From Bacillus cereus (GTDB taxonomy: Bacteria > Bacillota > Bacilli > Bacillales > Bacillaceae_G), in contig NZ_CP089518.1 in the NCBI RefSeq assembly GCF_025917685.1, positions 4,217,001 to 4,281,000 on the forward strand: 64,000 nucleotides of DNA. The letters are read 5' to 3'. Every line of letters begins with the position of its first letter. Positions within the stretch are counted from its first letter, which is position 1. The position numbers and the translations under genes were made by a program. This document shows positions 28,899-39,532 of this stretch, one piece after another. The notes beneath the pieces are model-generated. The model was not told the DNA's origin and did not search any database. It was given only the letters and a program-made list of their open reading frames with translations.

Positions 28899-30190
28899 TC
28901 GCAAATATATTTTCGAACTTCAGAAATGAAATATAGAGAACCAGTTATGATGAAGACATCATTTTTTCCTATCATTTCAATCTTCTTATCAATTGCCTCT
29001 TTCCAATCTTCAAAAATTAATTTTGATTCTTTTTGCGAATACGATGCAAGTTTGTCAGCAGAAATGGCACGATCAAAGGCAAATGTCGTAAATATTATTT
29101 CATCAGCAACTTCTTCTAATTGCCCTACCATGTTATGTAACTGTTTGTCACCAAGAGCAGTAAATAAAACTATTACATTTTTATCTTTGTAATGCGCCTC
29201 TACTGTTTTCACAAGACTTTCAATACCCTCTGGATTATGAGCACCGTCTATTATAATATCTGGATTACTTTGTAACTTTTCAAATCGACCAATCCAGTAT
29301 GCTTCTTGTAATCCAGCTTTCATTTCCTCTTCATTAATTAAAAATGATAAATATGTTTTTAAATACATTACTGCCATAAGCGCTACTGTAGCATTGCCTA
29401 CTTGATGAATACCCTTCATTGAAATCCGAACATCTTTAAATGAGGCGAATGGACAAGCAAAATCAAAATGTTCCCCATCTTCATTAGAATGTTTATGTAG
29501 TGATGTAAATTGTTTTCCAAGTTCATATACGTTTGCATGATTTTCCTTCGCAACCTTTTGAATGACTTGCAATGCTTCTTCATCTTGTACACCAGTAATT
29601 ACTGGAACACCTGACTTAATAATCCCTGCCTTTTCATATGCAATTTCTCCTAGTGTATCCCCTAAAATATGCATATGATCGTGACCGATATTCGTAATAA
29701 TCGTGAGAACAGGATGAATAACATTTGTAGAATCAAACCTTCCCCCAAGCCCTGTTTCAAATAAAACAACATCACAGAAATTAACTTTACCGAAATAACA
29801 AATTGCCATAACAGTAATAATTTCAAACTCAGTTGCTTCTCCTAAATCCGTCTCGTCTAGTTTTTCAACGACTGGCTTTACCATCTTTACAAGTTCCGCA
29901 ATCTCTTCATCTGCAATTGGCGTTCCGTTCACACTAATACGCTCATTAAATGTTTCAATGTAAGGAGAGGTAAATGTTCCAACCTTATATTTTGCGTCTT
30001 CTAGCATGTAGCGCATATACGTTAAAGTTGAACCTTTTCCATTTGTACCAGCAAGATGAACACATTTTATATGACGCTCTGGATTTCCGAGCTCTTCTAA
30101 CATCCATTGCATTCTTTCTAGTCCTGGTTTTATCCCAAATTTCAATCGGCTATGAATCCATCCTATCGCTTCTTCATATGTATGTATCAC
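28889..30190 (-). CDS. folC: Folylpolyglutamate synthase / dihydrofolate synthase
   Basis: Adds glutamate to dihydropteroate or folates. The Mur-ligase-like ATP loop is HLAGTNGKGSTLTYM (about residue 45). The family motifs ITNIGHDHMHILGDT and IIDGAHNPEGIESL are present. The start is placed at a GTG (giving MIHTYEEAIGW), with AAAGGGG ten bases upstream and alignment to the known N-terminus. An in-frame start nine codons earlier (30217) lacks a ribosome site. It lies directly downstream of valS and upstream of spoIIB, with no comC between. Confidence 0.94.
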   Translation of the reverse strand: MIHTYEEAIGWIHSRLKFGIKPGLERMQWMLEELGNPERHIKCVHLAGTNGKGSTLTYMRYMLEDAKYKVGTFTSPYIETFNERISVNGTPIADEEIAELVKMVKPVVEKLDETDLGEATEFEIITVMAICYFGKVNFCDVVLFETGLGGRFDSTNVIHPVLTIITNIGHDHMHILGDTLGEIAYEKAGIIKSGVPVITGVQDEEALQVIQKVAKENHANVYELGKQFTSLHKHSNEDGEHFDFACPFASFKDVRISMKGIHQVGNATVALMAVMYLKTYLSFLINEEEMKAGLQEAYWIGRFEKLQSNPDIIIDGAHNPEGIESLVKTVEAHYKDKNVIVLFTALGDKQLHNMVGQLEEVADEIIFTTFAFDRAISADKLASYSQKESKLIFEDWKEAIDKKIEMIGKNDVFIITGSLYFISEVRKYICEKN

Positions 30191-30246
30191 GTATGTTATT
30201 CCCCTTTCAAAAGACAACCTTCATACTTCTATTATACGCAAAGAAA

Positions 30247-30279
30247 AGAGACTCACCAATATAGTGAGTCTCTGAAAAA
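30247..30279 (-). terminator. Terminator after valS
   Basis: AGAGACTCAC (30247-30256) / GTGAGTCTCT (30264-30273), perfect 10 bp, followed on the minus strand by TTTTCTTTGC. Confidence 0.8.
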
Positions 30280-30284
30280 ATATT

Positions 30285-32930
30285 TTATTTCTCAAGATCC
30301 GCTAGACGTTGACGAACTGCTTCACGTTTTTCTAGGTAATCTTGCTCTTTCGCACGCTCTCCGTCAATAACTTCTGCAGGAGCTTTCGCTACGAATCCTT
30401 GGTTTGAAAGTTTCTTCTGTACACGTTCTACTTCTTTATCGAACTTCTCAAGTTCTTTTTCAAGACGCGCTTTCTCTTCATCAAGATTGATAAGATCAGC
30501 TAATGGTAAGAATAACTCTGCACCTGATACGATTGCAGTCATCGCTTTTTCTGGCGCTTGTAAATCAATCTTAATTGTTAGTTCACTTGGGTTACAGAAA
30601 CGCTCAATGTAAGAACTGTTTTTCGTAAGCTGAGCTAGTACTGCCTCATCTTTTGCTTTAATTTGCATTTGAACTTTTTTGCTCATTGGCGTATTTACTT
30701 CAGCACGAATGTTACGAACAGAGCGAATGATATCAACTAGAAGGTGCATTTCTGCTGCCGCCTCTTTATCTTGTAAATCTTCGCGAACTGTTGGCCATGC
30801 CGCTACTGTAATAGACTCGCCTTCATGCGGTAAATGCTGCCAGATTTTCTCTGTTACGAATGGCATGAATGGGTGTAATAGACGCATTGTTTGGTCTAAT
30901 ACGTAAGCTAAAATAGAACGAGTTGTTTTCTTAGCTGCTTCATCTTCACCGTATAGTGGAAGTTTCGCCATCTCAATGTACCAGTCACAGAAATCATCCC
31001 AAATGAAGTTGTATAATGAACGACCAGCTTCACCGAACTCATATTTATCCATGTTACGTGTTACGCTTTCGATTGTTTCGTTTAAGCGAGTTAAAATCCA
31101 CTTATCCGCAACTGATTTTTCACCAGTTAAATCGATTTCTTCATACTTCATGTCATCCATGTTCATTAATACGAAACGTGATGCGTTCCAAATTTTATTA
31201 ATGAAGTTCCAAGTAGATTCTACTTTTTCCATGCTGAAACGTAAATCTTGGCCTGGTGCACTTCCTGTTGATAAGAAGTAGCGCATTGCATCTGCACCGT
31301 ATTTCTCGATAACATCCATTGGATCAATACCGTTACCAAGAGATTTACTCATTTTACGTCCTTGCTCATCACGAACTAAACCGTGAATTAATACATCTTT
31401 GAATGGGCGCTCACCTGTAAACTCTAAACCTTGGAAAATCATACGAGATACCCAGAAGAAGATGATGTCATAACCAGTTACTAGTGCATCTGTTGAATAG
31501 TAACGTTTAAAGTCTGCTGAATCTTCATTTGGCCAACCAAGTGTTGAGAATGGCCATAATGCTGAACTGAACCATGTATCCAGTACGTCGTTATCTTGAT
31601 TCCAGTTTTCAATATCTGCTGGCGCTTCTGTACCTACGTATACTTCACCAGTTTCTTTATGATACCAAGCTGGAATGCGGTGTCCCCACCATAATTGACG
31701 AGAGATACACCAGTCATGAATGTTTTCCATCCAGCGTAAGTATGTGTTTTCAAAACGTTCTGGTACGAACGTTACTTTTTCTTCTTCTTTTTGTTGAAGT
31801 TCTACTGCTTTTTCAGCAAGTGGAGCCATTTTTACGAACCATTGTGTTGATAAGTAAGGCTCAACAACTGCACCACTACGCTCACTATGACCTACTGAAT
31901 GCATATGAGGCTCAATTTCTACTAATACGCCAGCTTCTTGTAAATCTTTTACTAACGCTTTACGACATTCGAAACGATCCATGCCGTTATACTTACCAGC
32001 TTTTTCGTTCATCGATCCATCTTCATTCATTACTAAAATACGTGGTAAGTCATGACGGTTACCTACTTCAAAGTCATTCGGGTCATGAGCTGGTGTAATT
32101 TTTACAACGCCTGTTCCGAAGTCTTTTTCTACGTACTCATCAGCAATAATCGGAATCTCACGGCCTACGATTGGAAGTGTAACTGTTTTTCCGATTAAGT
32201 GTTTGTAACGATCATCTTCTGGATGAACTGCTACTGCTGTATCACCAAGCATTGTTTCTGGACGAGTAGTTGCAAGACGAATGTGACCAGAACCATCTGT
32301 TAACGGATAGTTCATATGGTAGAATGCACCTTGAACTTCTTTATGAATTACTTCAATATCAGAAAGAGCTGTGCGTGTTGCTGGATCCCAGTTGATAATA
32401 TATTCACCACGGTAAATTAAGCCTTTTTCGTATAATTGAACGAATACTTTATTAACCGCATCAGATAAACCTTCGTCTAATGTGAAACGTTCACGAGAAT
32501 AGTCTAGTCCTAAACCAACTTTTCCCCATTGTTGACGAATGTGAGAAGCGTACTCTTCTTTCCACTCCCAAGCTTTTTCAAGGAATTTCTCACGACCAAG
32601 ATCGTAACGTGAAATACCTTCTTCACGAAGTTTCCCTTCTACTTTCGCTTGTGTTGCGATACCAGCATGGTCCATTCCTGGAAGCCACAGTACATCGTAA
32701 CCTTGCATACGCTTCGTACGAGTTAAAATATCTTGAAGAGTTGTATCCCAAGCGTGACCTAAGTGTAACTTACCAGTTACGTTCGGAGGTGGAATTACAA
32801 TTGTATACGGTTGTTTCTTCTCGTCTCCTGTTGCTTCGAAATATTTTCCTTCAAGCCACCATTGGTAAAGGCCTTCTTCAACGGACATATGATCATATTT
32901 AGTTGGTAAATTCTTTTCCGTGTTTGACAT
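30285..32930 (-). CDS. valS: Valyl-tRNA synthetase
   Basis: Class I synthetase charging tRNA-Val. HIGH-type motif in [15 protein letters not shown] (about residue 55), CP1 editing domain at about 190-340 ([18 protein letters not shown]), KMSKS motif in [11 protein letters not shown] (about 525), anticodon-binding domain, and a C-terminal coiled-coil arm ([19 protein letters not shown]). 881 residues, full length. Preceded by a T-box leader that senses uncharged tRNA. Confidence 0.98.
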   Translation of the reverse strand: MSNTEKNLPTKYDHMSVEEGLYQWWLEGKYFEATGDEKKQPYTIVIPPPNVTGKLHLGHAWDTTLQDILTRTKRMQGYDVLWLPGMDHAGIATQAKVEGKLREEGISRYDLGREKFLEKAWEWKEEYASHIRQQWGKVGLGLDYSRERFTLDEGLSDAVNKVFVQLYEKGLIYRGEYIINWDPATRTALSDIEVIHKEVQGAFYHMNYPLTDGSGHIRLATTRPETMLGDTAVAVHPEDDRYKHLIGKTVTLPIVGREIPIIADEYVEKDFGTGVVKITPAHDPNDFEVGNRHDLPRILVMNEDGSMNEKAGKYNGMDRFECRKALVKDLQEAGVLVEIEPHMHSVGHSERSGAVVEPYLSTQWFVKMAPLAEKAVELQQKEEEKVTFVPERFENTYLRWMENIHDWCISRQLWWGHRIPAWYHKETGEVYVGTEAPADIENWNQDNDVLDTWFSSALWPFSTLGWPNEDSADFKRYYSTDALVTGYDIIFFWVSRMIFQGLEFTGERPFKDVLIHGLVRDEQGRKMSKSLGNGIDPMDVIEKYGADAMRYFLSTGSAPGQDLRFSMEKVESTWNFINKIWNASRFVLMNMDDMKYEEIDLTGEKSVADKWILTRLNETIESVTRNMDKYEFGEAGRSLYNFIWDDFCDWYIEMAKLPLYGEDEAAKKTTRSILAYVLDQTMRLLHPFMPFVTEKIWQHLPHEGESITVAAWPTVREDLQDKEAAAEMHLLVDIIRSVRNIRAEVNTPMSKKVQMQIKAKDEAVLAQLTKNSSYIERFCNPSELTIKIDLQAPEKAMTAIVSGAELFLPLADLINLDEEKARLEKELEKFDKEVERVQKKLSNQGFVAKAPAEVIDGERAKEQDYLEKREAVRQRLADLEK

Positions 32931-32954
32931 TATTTTCCCTCCTTAAAATAAAAA

Positions 32955-33215
32955 ATGTCCCTCATCCAAAAAAGGACGAGGGACATCGCGGTACCACCTT
33001 TATTTACAAACAAATTCAGAATTTGCTTATACTCTTAATTTGATAACGGACAAATCCGTCTTTTCCTAATGAGAACTATTCCGTTCAGAAAAGATGCTCC
33101 AGGGCTACCTTCTAACATAACTATCTAGAGAATCTCCCAGCTAATGATTCTCCTCTCTGAAGACGTTTCATGTCATACTCTTCCCCTTCAATGCATTTAT
33201 ATGATTGTTAATTAT
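32955..33215 (-). promoter_or_regulatory. T-box leader (tRNA-Val responsive) upstream of valS
   Basis: The T-box core AAGGTGGTACCGCG lies at about 33001-32988. The competing terminator stem GTCCCTCGTCC / GGATGAGGGAC is at 32984-32957, with a T run after it. Upstream on the minus strand is a long structured leader, including AGAGAGGAGAATC and GGAGATTCTC pairings. A GTA triplet at 33118-33116, in the context AAGGTAGCC, is a plausible valine specifier. The T-box and terminator are seen directly; the specifier assignment is inference. Confidence 0.93.
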
Positions 33216-33298
33216 TATATACAATAGTGTAAAAAACGAAACCTTATTCGTCAAGATAAATTTGAAACTACGGCTTTTATCTCTTTATGGAACTAATA

Positions 33299-33333
33299 AA
33301 AAAGATAAGCAGGGTTCTCCCTACTTATCTTCT
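33299..33333 (-). terminator. Terminator after ysxE
   Basis: AAGATAAG (33302-33309) / CTTATCTT (33324-33331), with GGG/CCC pairing inside, and T-rich sequence following on the minus strand. Confidence 0.7.
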
Positions 33334-34359
33334 TCATCCGTTCCCTTGCTGGGCAGCTTGTAATTGCGAAAGGAAATATTCTGTATTGCTAACGAGCCAA
33401 TGCGATTGCTGCAAACTTTTCACCCCGCGGAGCTCATTTTCTTCATTACGACTCTTTCTTCTTTTCGTATACGACTGAATTTGCCGAATAAAATGCGACG
33501 GATACGTCATATATGCAAACATAAGAAGCTGCTCCTCTTTCGTAAACGGGAAATTTTTTTGATACATTTGATACCATTCAAAGCGGTCACTCCGTGCAAT
33601 TGGATATGTGTTTAAAGACCGAGAATAAAAACCTACTATATCTTGCACGGGCGTTGCAAACTGCGATTTTTCTAAACTAATAAAATAGCCGTTTCGCTCA
33701 TAATCAAATAAAAAATGATTAAGCGATACATTCCCATGAATGAAAGTAGTACGTGTTGTTTCCTTTTCTTTCATCGCATCATGCCATTCATTTAATTGCT
33801 TTGTTGCGAACTCGCGAGCTCTCATAACATGGTGATAATACGTACAATATTGTAATTCAAACGGAGACATATACCACTTCGCTTCAGATTCTACAAGAAA
33901 CTCTTCTAACATCTCACCATCATTTTCCCAACGGTCGGATATATTTGTATAATGTTTTTCTAATTCTTCTTCTGTATACGTCTCCTCTTTCACCGTTTTT
34001 TGATGCAACGTTCCGAGCGTCTGAAACATTTTGTGATATTGATCGTTATCCTCACCGTTTCCTTCCGCACGCTCTAACCAAGGCATTAAATAATAACTAT
34101 ATGTCCCATCACTTAAGACATAATTTCCGTCCGTCGCATGATAAATAGGTACATAATTCGAAAAACCTTTCTCTTTCAAATATTGAATGTGATGCAAAAA
34201 ATTATTCCGCTCTAATTTTCTATCTTGTATTTTCTTTAACGCATACGGACCTTGATTCGTATAAATTTTCATTACACTTCCGTGCTCTTCCATATGCTGC
34301 GTATCCAATCTATATTGCCTAACAATGGGTTCATAGCGATTTCGTAATTCAATATCCAT
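33334..34359 (-). CDS. ysxE: Spore coat protein YsxE (CotS/aminoglycoside phosphotransferase fold)
   Basis: 341-residue protein of the CotS/YsxE family, with a kinase-like phosphotransferase fold. The lysine-containing strand YALKKIQDRKLERN is near residue 37, and the catalytic-loop equivalent FIHGNVSLNHFLFDYE is near 205. In B. subtilis it is a SpoVID-dependent spore coat protein, and here too it follows spoVID (72-bp gap with a hairpin). Catalytic activity is not established. Confidence 0.85.
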   Translation of the reverse strand: MDIELRNRYEPIVRQYRLDTQHMEEHGSVMKIYTNQGPYALKKIQDRKLERNNFLHHIQYLKEKGFSNYVPIYHATDGNYVLSDGTYSYYLMPWLERAEGNGEDNDQYHKMFQTLGTLHQKTVKEETYTEEELEKHYTNISDRWENDGEMLEEFLVESEAKWYMSPFELQYCTYYHHVMRAREFATKQLNEWHDAMKEKETTRTTFIHGNVSLNHFLFDYERNGYFISLEKSQFATPVQDIVGFYSRSLNTYPIARSDRFEWYQMYQKNFPFTKEEQLLMFAYMTYPSHFIRQIQSYTKRRKSRNEENELRGVKSLQQSHWLVSNTEYFLSQLQAAQQGNG

Positions 34360-34431
34360 ACGAATGACCCTTTCTTATTCAAAACATAACTTTTAGGAAA
34401 AGAAAAGAGGTGAGTGAAAAAAAACACTCAC

Positions 34432-35439
34432 TTATTTCGCCTTTGCTTTTGAAACAGGAATATATATAATTTGCCCTGTAGTTAAATATATATCTTCTGA
34501 TTGATTTACACGATATAAATTTTGCACAGACGTTTCATAACGTTCTGCAACAGATTCGATTGTATCCCCTTCTTGCACAAAATACATTCTTAACTTTGTA
34601 AATTCTTCTTCCGGTTCTTTCGTAAATATTTTTGTTAAATAAAGCGCATTTTCATCTCGCTGTGAGTACGCTTCTTCTTCTTGTTCCTCCTGCTTTTTCG
34701 CTTTTTCTTTCTTGAAATCTTTTCGTCCGAACAATTCAAATTGTGGAGTTGCTTCTTTCTCCTCTTCACGCTCCACAAATTCATGTTCTTCTATTTCCTC
34801 TTCCTCTAATTTCTGCTCTTTTCTTTCTTCTAGTTGGAACGGTTCAAATGCGTAATCTTCCCACTCATCCGATTCCTTATAGACTGGTTCTTCTACATGC
34901 GTTGCAGGTCTATTTTCATCCTCTTCAGCTGGCTCATCTTCTAACTCAGCATACACCGTTTCTTCCTCTTCATCCTCGATTCTTTCTTCATCACATAAAC
35001 CTGTAATAGATATATCCGCTAACAATTGTAAGCAACCATTTTCCTTTAATTCATAATCAAATTCCTCGATTGATACATATAATTCTTCAATGACTTTCAC
35101 TCGATTTCTTGGAATTGATATTTCAAGCGGAAAGGAATGGACAAGCTCATTAACCCCATCTTCCCTTGTTTCTACATAATCAATTGCCTTTGCTGGTGAT
35201 AGCTCTCTTAATGAATAAGCTGAATCATCTTGCCTTACAACATACTCTCCCGTTAAATCTAACTGCCCTCTCACGATAACTTCATGATCAAGCTCTTCTA
35301 TCTCAACGTCTGGATCTAACGAAATTGACAAAAGTTCTTCGACTTCCTGTCCTTTTTGGAACCAAACAGATTCTTTTAATGAAAATCGTAATGAATGATC
35401 TGTTGTCACTTCTTTTCCCCCTCCCAAACTATATGTCAT
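34432..35439 (-). CDS. spoVID: Spore coat morphogenetic protein SpoVID (LysM)
   Basis: Directs encasement of the forespore by coat layers and interacts with SafA and SpoIVA. The N-terminal domain (about 1-150, LRFSLKESVWFQKGQEVEEL) is followed by a long, highly acidic Glu-rich middle region (about 155-275). A C-terminal LysM domain (about 285-330, YFVQEGDTIESVAERYETS) ends the protein. At 335 residues it is much shorter than the B. subtilis protein (575), mainly in the acidic region. The order hemL-spoVID-ysxE is conserved. Confidence 0.92.
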   Translation of the reverse strand: MTYSLGGGKEVTTDHSLRFSLKESVWFQKGQEVEELLSISLDPDVEIEELDHEVIVRGQLDLTGEYVVRQDDSAYSLRELSPAKAIDYVETREDGVNELVHSFPLEISIPRNRVKVIEELYVSIEEFDYELKENGCLQLLADISITGLCDEERIEDEEEETVYAELEDEPAEEDENRPATHVEEPVYKESDEWEDYAFEPFQLEERKEQKLEEEEIEEHEFVEREEEKEATPQFELFGRKDFKKEKAKKQEEQEEEAYSQRDENALYLTKIFTKEPEEEFTKLRMYFVQEGDTIESVAERYETSVQNLYRVNQSEDIYLTTGQIIYIPVSKAKAK

Positions 35440-35478
35440 TACAGATTTATGTATGGAAAGCCTACTTTATGAATAAAA

Positions 35479-35512
35479 AAAATCGCTCCCCTTATGGAGA
35501 GCGATTTTCTTT
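35479..35512 (-). terminator. Terminator of the hem operon
   Basis: AAAATCGCTC (35479-35488) / GAGCGATTTT (35499-35508), 10 bp, lying just after the hemL stop on the minus strand. Confidence 0.8.
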
Positions 35513-35518
35513 ATTAAA

Positions 35519-36808
35519 TTAAGCTTTTAATTTTGACATTGCAATTTCAGCCGCTACAATCGTCGCTTCAATATCTGCATCACTATGTGCTGTCGATAAG
35601 AATAAACCTTCGAATTGAGATGGTGGTAAGAATACACCTTGTTCTACCATTTCACGATAGTAAGCCGCAAAGAATTCTAAGTTTGAAGATTTTGCTGCAT
35701 CGTAATTAATAACCTGCTCAGCTGTGAAGAAAATACCAATCATAGAACCAGCACGGTTAATATAATGCGGAATGCCATGTTTTTCAGCCGCTTTACGTAA
35801 GCCAGCTTCTAACATTTCAGCTTTACGCTCAAATTCTACATATGATTCTGGCGTTAATTGTACTAACGTTTCATAACCTGCTGCCATCGCAAGCGGGTTA
35901 CCTGATAAAGTACCAGCTTGGTAAATCGGTCCGCTTGGCGCAACTTGGCGCATAATTTCTGCTTTACCACCGTATGCTCCTACTGGTAACCCACCACCGA
36001 TTACTTTACCTAAACAAGTTAAATCAGGTGTTACACCGTAATAACCTTGTCCACAATTATAAGCAACTCGGAATCCTGTCATTACTTCATCAAAAATAAG
36101 CAATGAACCGTTTTGCTCTGTTACTTCACGAAGGCCTTCTAAAAATCCAGGTTGTGGAGGAACAACACCCATATTGCCCGCTACTGGTTCTACAATTACA
36201 CAAGCAATATCATCACCGAATTGTTCAAAAGCGTATTTCACACTTTCTAAATCGTTATAAGCTACTGTAATCGTATTTTTCGCTACCCCTTCTGGTACAC
36301 CAGGGCTATCTGGTAAACCTAGCGTCGCCACACCAGAGCCTGCTTTAATTAATAACGAATCACCATGACCATGGTAACAACCAATGAATTTCAAAATTTT
36401 GTTACGGCCTGTATAACCACGAGCTAAACGTAGTGCACTCATTGTCGCTTCTGTTCCAGAGTTAACCATACGTACAATCTCAATTGATGGTACGCGCTCA
36501 ATAACAAGTTTTGCTAATTTATTTTCAATTTCTGTTGGTGCACCGAAGCTTGTACCTCTTTCAGCAACAGCTTTTAAAGCTTCCACAACACGATCATTTG
36601 CATGGCCATGAATTAAAGGACCCCATGATAATACGTAATCGATGTATTCATTTCCATCGATATCATATACTTTAGAACCTTTTCCACGCTCCATAAACAA
36701 CGGATTCATACCGACAGATTTAAAGGCACGAACAGGGCTATTTACGCCACCAGGCATTAAGTCTTGTGCCTCTTCAAACGCCGCAATCGACTTATCAAAC
36801 TTTTTCAT
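35519..36808 (-). CDS. hemL: Glutamate-1-semialdehyde 2,1-aminomutase
   Basis: PLP enzyme converting glutamate-1-semialdehyde to 5-aminolevulinate, the second step of C5 heme synthesis. Start region [18 protein letters not shown], cofactor region [18 protein letters not shown], aspartate in [12 protein letters not shown] and the Schiff-base lysine in [13 protein letters not shown] (about residue 268). 429 residues. Last gene of hemAXCDBL; its ATG overlaps the hemB stop by one base. Confidence 0.97.
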   Translation of the reverse strand: MKKFDKSIAAFEEAQDLMPGGVNSPVRAFKSVGMNPLFMERGKGSKVYDIDGNEYIDYVLSWGPLIHGHANDRVVEALKAVAERGTSFGAPTEIENKLAKLVIERVPSIEIVRMVNSGTEATMSALRLARGYTGRNKILKFIGCYHGHGDSLLIKAGSGVATLGLPDSPGVPEGVAKNTITVAYNDLESVKYAFEQFGDDIACVIVEPVAGNMGVVPPQPGFLEGLREVTEQNGSLLIFDEVMTGFRVAYNCGQGYYGVTPDLTCLGKVIGGGLPVGAYGGKAEIMRQVAPSGPIYQAGTLSGNPLAMAAGYETLVQLTPESYVEFERKAEMLEAGLRKAAEKHGIPHYINRAGSMIGIFFTAEQVINYDAAKSSNLEFFAAYYREMVEQGVFLPPSQFEGLFLSTAHSDADIEATIVAAEIAMSKLKA

Positions 36809-37797
36809 TATTTAGCGCCTCCTTCTTGTAACCATCTTGCTGCATCTTTTGCATGATACGTAATAATTAAATCTGCTCCTGCACGTTTCATGCTAATTAA
36901 TTTTTCAAGTACAACTTCTTTTTCATTAATCCAACCATTTTGCGCCGCCGCTTTAATCATTGAATATTCACCGCTTACGTTATAAGCAACGACTGGTAAA
37001 TTAAAGTTATTTTTCACATCACGAACGATATCTAAGTAAGAAAGAGCTGGCTTTACAATTAAGAAATCTGCCCCTTCCATTACATCTGATTCTGCTTCAC
37101 GGAACGCTTCCATACGGTTCGCTGGGTCCATCTGATATGTTTTGCGATCACCAAATTGTGGTGCACCGTGCGCCGCATCACGGAATGGTCCGTAAAATGC
37201 TGATGAATATTTCACAGCGTACGACATAACTGGCACATGACCAAAACCATTTTCATCTAATGCATGGCGAATTGCTGTTACGAATCCGTCCATCATGTTT
37301 GATGGTGCAATAATGTCCGCTCCTGCTTTTGCTTGGCTTACAGCTGTTTTCGCAAGAACTGCAAGAGACTCGTCATTTAAAATAATACCATCTTCAATCA
37401 CACCGCAATGACCATGGCTTGTGAATTGACATAAACATGTATCCGCAACTACTACTAGCTCAGGGAAATCACCTTTAATTTGCTTAATTGCACGTTGCAC
37501 AATTCCATGGTCACAATATGCTGATGACCCAACTTCATCCTTTTCAGCAGGTAAACCAAATACAATAACAGAACGAATACCTAAGTCAACAACCTCTTGC
37601 ATTTCAGCTTGCAATAAATCTAAAGACATTTGATATACGCCTGGCATAGAAGGAACTTCATTACGAACATTTTCACCTTCTAATACAAAAATAGGGTAAA
37701 TAAAGTCTTCCGTATGTAAAAACGTTTCACGCACAAGCGCACGCAAATTACCGCTTTGTCTTAAGCGACGATGACGATTAAATTGTAAAGAATTCAT
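36808..37797 (-). CDS. hemB: Delta-aminolevulinic acid dehydratase (porphobilinogen synthase)
   Basis: Condenses two 5-aminolevulinates to porphobilinogen. Zinc cysteines lie in [17 protein letters not shown] (about residues 118-132). The active-site lysine regions are [18 protein letters not shown] and [13 protein letters not shown] followed by [15 protein letters not shown]. 329 residues. It lies between hemD and hemL in the heme operon. Confidence 0.97.
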   Translation of the reverse strand: MNSLQFNRHRRLRQSGNLRALVRETFLHTEDFIYPIFVLEGENVRNEVPSMPGVYQMSLDLLQAEMQEVVDLGIRSVIVFGLPAEKDEVGSSAYCDHGIVQRAIKQIKGDFPELVVVADTCLCQFTSHGHCGVIEDGIILNDESLAVLAKTAVSQAKAGADIIAPSNMMDGFVTAIRHALDENGFGHVPVMSYAVKYSSAFYGPFRDAAHGAPQFGDRKTYQMDPANRMEAFREAESDVMEGADFLIVKPALSYLDIVRDVKNNFNLPVVAYNVSGEYSMIKAAAQNGWINEKEVVLEKLISMKRAGADLIITYHAKDAARWLQEGGAK

Positions 37798-37826
37798 AGA
37801 TTTCTATCCCCATTCTTTTATTTTGA

Positions 37827-38585
37827 TTATGCATGTAAAATAGATTCACAAATGCATTGTATTAACGATTCTATTGTGTATTCTTCTGGCACGATAACTT
37901 CTGAGAAATAACTTCTTGCCTCTTTCGCTGTTATCGGTCCTATACAAGCAATTGTACATTTTTTTGTCCATTCTCTCCAGTTTGTACCCTCAAGTAAACG
38001 GACAAAACTATTAACAGTTGAAGGGCTCGTAAATGTAATAATGTCTACTTTCCCAAACTTCAACGCTTTTATCAGTTCTTGTTTTTTCTCTACATTTTCT
38101 TTCGTACCGTATACGATTAGCTCCTCTAGAGAAACACCCATTTCCCGGAGTTTAACTGGAATAACATCTCTTGCTAAATTCCCTTTCGGAAATAAAATAC
38201 ATTCGTTTCCACTTAGTTTTTTTACAAACTCTTCTGCAAATACTTCTGCAACAAATGCGGTGGGAACAAAATCTACTTGATAGCCTCGCTTTTCTAACTC
38301 TAACTTTGTTTTCACGCCTACTGCAGCAATTTTAATCGTTCCGGGGAGCTTCTTTCTCAAACTATCTAGAAAAAAAGCTACACCATTTCTACTCGTAAAC
38401 ATAACCCAGTCATACGAATGTAGCTGCCCTGCTATATGTTGAATTTGCCTATGAGACATACCTTCCATACGCAAAAGCGGAATTTCCAATGGAATTCCGC
38501 TCCTTTCTTTCACTGCTACACTCATTTGTTTCGCTTGGTGCTGGGCACGTGTAATCAATACCGTTTTGCCAACGAGAGCGTTCAT
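37827..38585 (-). CDS. hemD: Uroporphyrinogen-III synthase
   Basis: Closes and inverts ring D of hydroxymethylbilane to give uroporphyrinogen III. Family features are weak but visible: LITRAQHQAKQM at the start, WVMFTSRNGVAFFLD near residue 60, and DIITFTSPSTVNSFVRLL near 175. 252 residues. It overlaps its context tightly: the hemC stop is two bases upstream and hemB follows. Confidence 0.94.
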   Translation of the reverse strand: MNALVGKTVLITRAQHQAKQMSVAVKERSGIPLEIPLLRMEGMSHRQIQHIAGQLHSYDWVMFTSRNGVAFFLDSLRKKLPGTIKIAAVGVKTKLELEKRGYQVDFVPTAFVAEVFAEEFVKKLSGNECILFPKGNLARDVIPVKLREMGVSLEELIVYGTKENVEKKQELIKALKFGKVDIITFTSPSTVNSFVRLLEGTNWREWTKKCTIACIGPITAKEARSYFSEVIVPEEYTIESLIQCICESILHA

Positions 38586-38587
38586 AT

Positions 38588-39517
38588 TTATTGTTGCCCC
38601 TTATTCGCAGCAAGGATGAGCTCTTTTGCTCCTTGTTTAATTAAACGATCCGCAGCCTCTAATCCTACTTCCTTTGGATCAGTACCTACTACTGTCTCTT
38701 TTAATAAAACAGAACCGTCCATAGAACCAACAAGGGCTGTTAATTCGATTGCATCATCTTCTTTAAGAGTTGCATATCCAGCGATTGGAACTTGGCATCC
38801 ACCTTCAAGTTTGTGAAGAAATACTCGTTCAGCAGCCACTGTTCTTTCTGTTACTGCATCATTAATATGTGCTAACAACTGAAGTAAATCCTTATCGTCC
38901 TCACGACATTCAATCGCTAATGCACCTTGTCCTACAGCTGGTACACATAACGTTTCATCTAAATGTTCTGTAATAACTTCATCGTCCCAGCCCATTCTCT
39001 GTAATCCAGCTGTCGCTAAAATAATTGCATCGTAATCTTCATCTTTTAACTTACGTAAGCGTGTATCGATATTTCCGCGGATCCACTTCACTTGTAAATC
39101 TGGTCTCGCAGCTAGTAGTTGTGCACTACGTCTCAAACTACTCGTCCCTAAGATTGCACCTTTTGCTAAGTCTTTAAACGATTCTCCGTTTTTAGAAATA
39201 AAAGCGTCACGAGGGTCAACGCGCTTTGGTGTACAACCAATCGTTAATCCATCTGGAAGTACAGCCGGCATATCTTTCATACTATGTACAGCCATATCAA
39301 TTTCTTTCGTAAGTAACGCGTGTTCAATTTCCTTTACAAATAAACCTTTTCCGCCTACTTTTGAAAGAGTAACATCTAAAATAACATCACCTTTTGTTAC
39401 GATTTCTTTCACTTCAAATTCATATGGTAAACCAAGCGCTTTTAATTGATCGATAAACCAATTTGTTTGTGTTAATGCTAGCTTACTCTTTCGTGAACCT
39501 ACAATAATTTTGCGCAT
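38588..39517 (-). CDS. hemC: Porphobilinogen deaminase (hydroxymethylbilane synthase)
   Basis: Polymerises four porphobilinogens to hydroxymethylbilane on a dipyrromethane cofactor. Substrate-binding [39 protein letters not shown] and [11 protein letters not shown]. The cofactor cysteine is in [13 protein letters not shown] (about residue 240). 309 residues, complete. Confidence 0.97.
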   Translation of the reverse strand: MRKIIVGSRKSKLALTQTNWFIDQLKALGLPYEFEVKEIVTKGDVILDVTLSKVGGKGLFVKEIEHALLTKEIDMAVHSMKDMPAVLPDGLTIGCTPKRVDPRDAFISKNGESFKDLAKGAILGTSSLRRSAQLLAARPDLQVKWIRGNIDTRLRKLKDEDYDAIILATAGLQRMGWDDEVITEHLDETLCVPAVGQGALAIECREDDKDLLQLLAHINDAVTERTVAAERVFLHKLEGGCQVPIAGYATLKEDDAIELTALVGSMDGSVLLKETVVGTDPKEVGLEAADRLIKQGAKELILAANKGQQ

Positions 39518-39532
39518 AATTCTCTCTCCTCA

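Noticed and set aside
32309..32800. Plus-strand ORFs opposite valS
   Set aside because: Antisense to a full-length, motif-complete synthetase gene.
34409..34431. GTGAGTG / CACTCAC hairpin after spoVID as a strong terminator
   Set aside because: Only a 7-bp stem with an eight-base A/T loop and no uninterrupted T run after it; it may be a weak attenuator, so it is not listed as a feature.
37170..37215. Possible additional regulatory sites inside the hem operon
   Set aside because: Only ordinary coding sequence of hemB; no promoter elements or hairpins.
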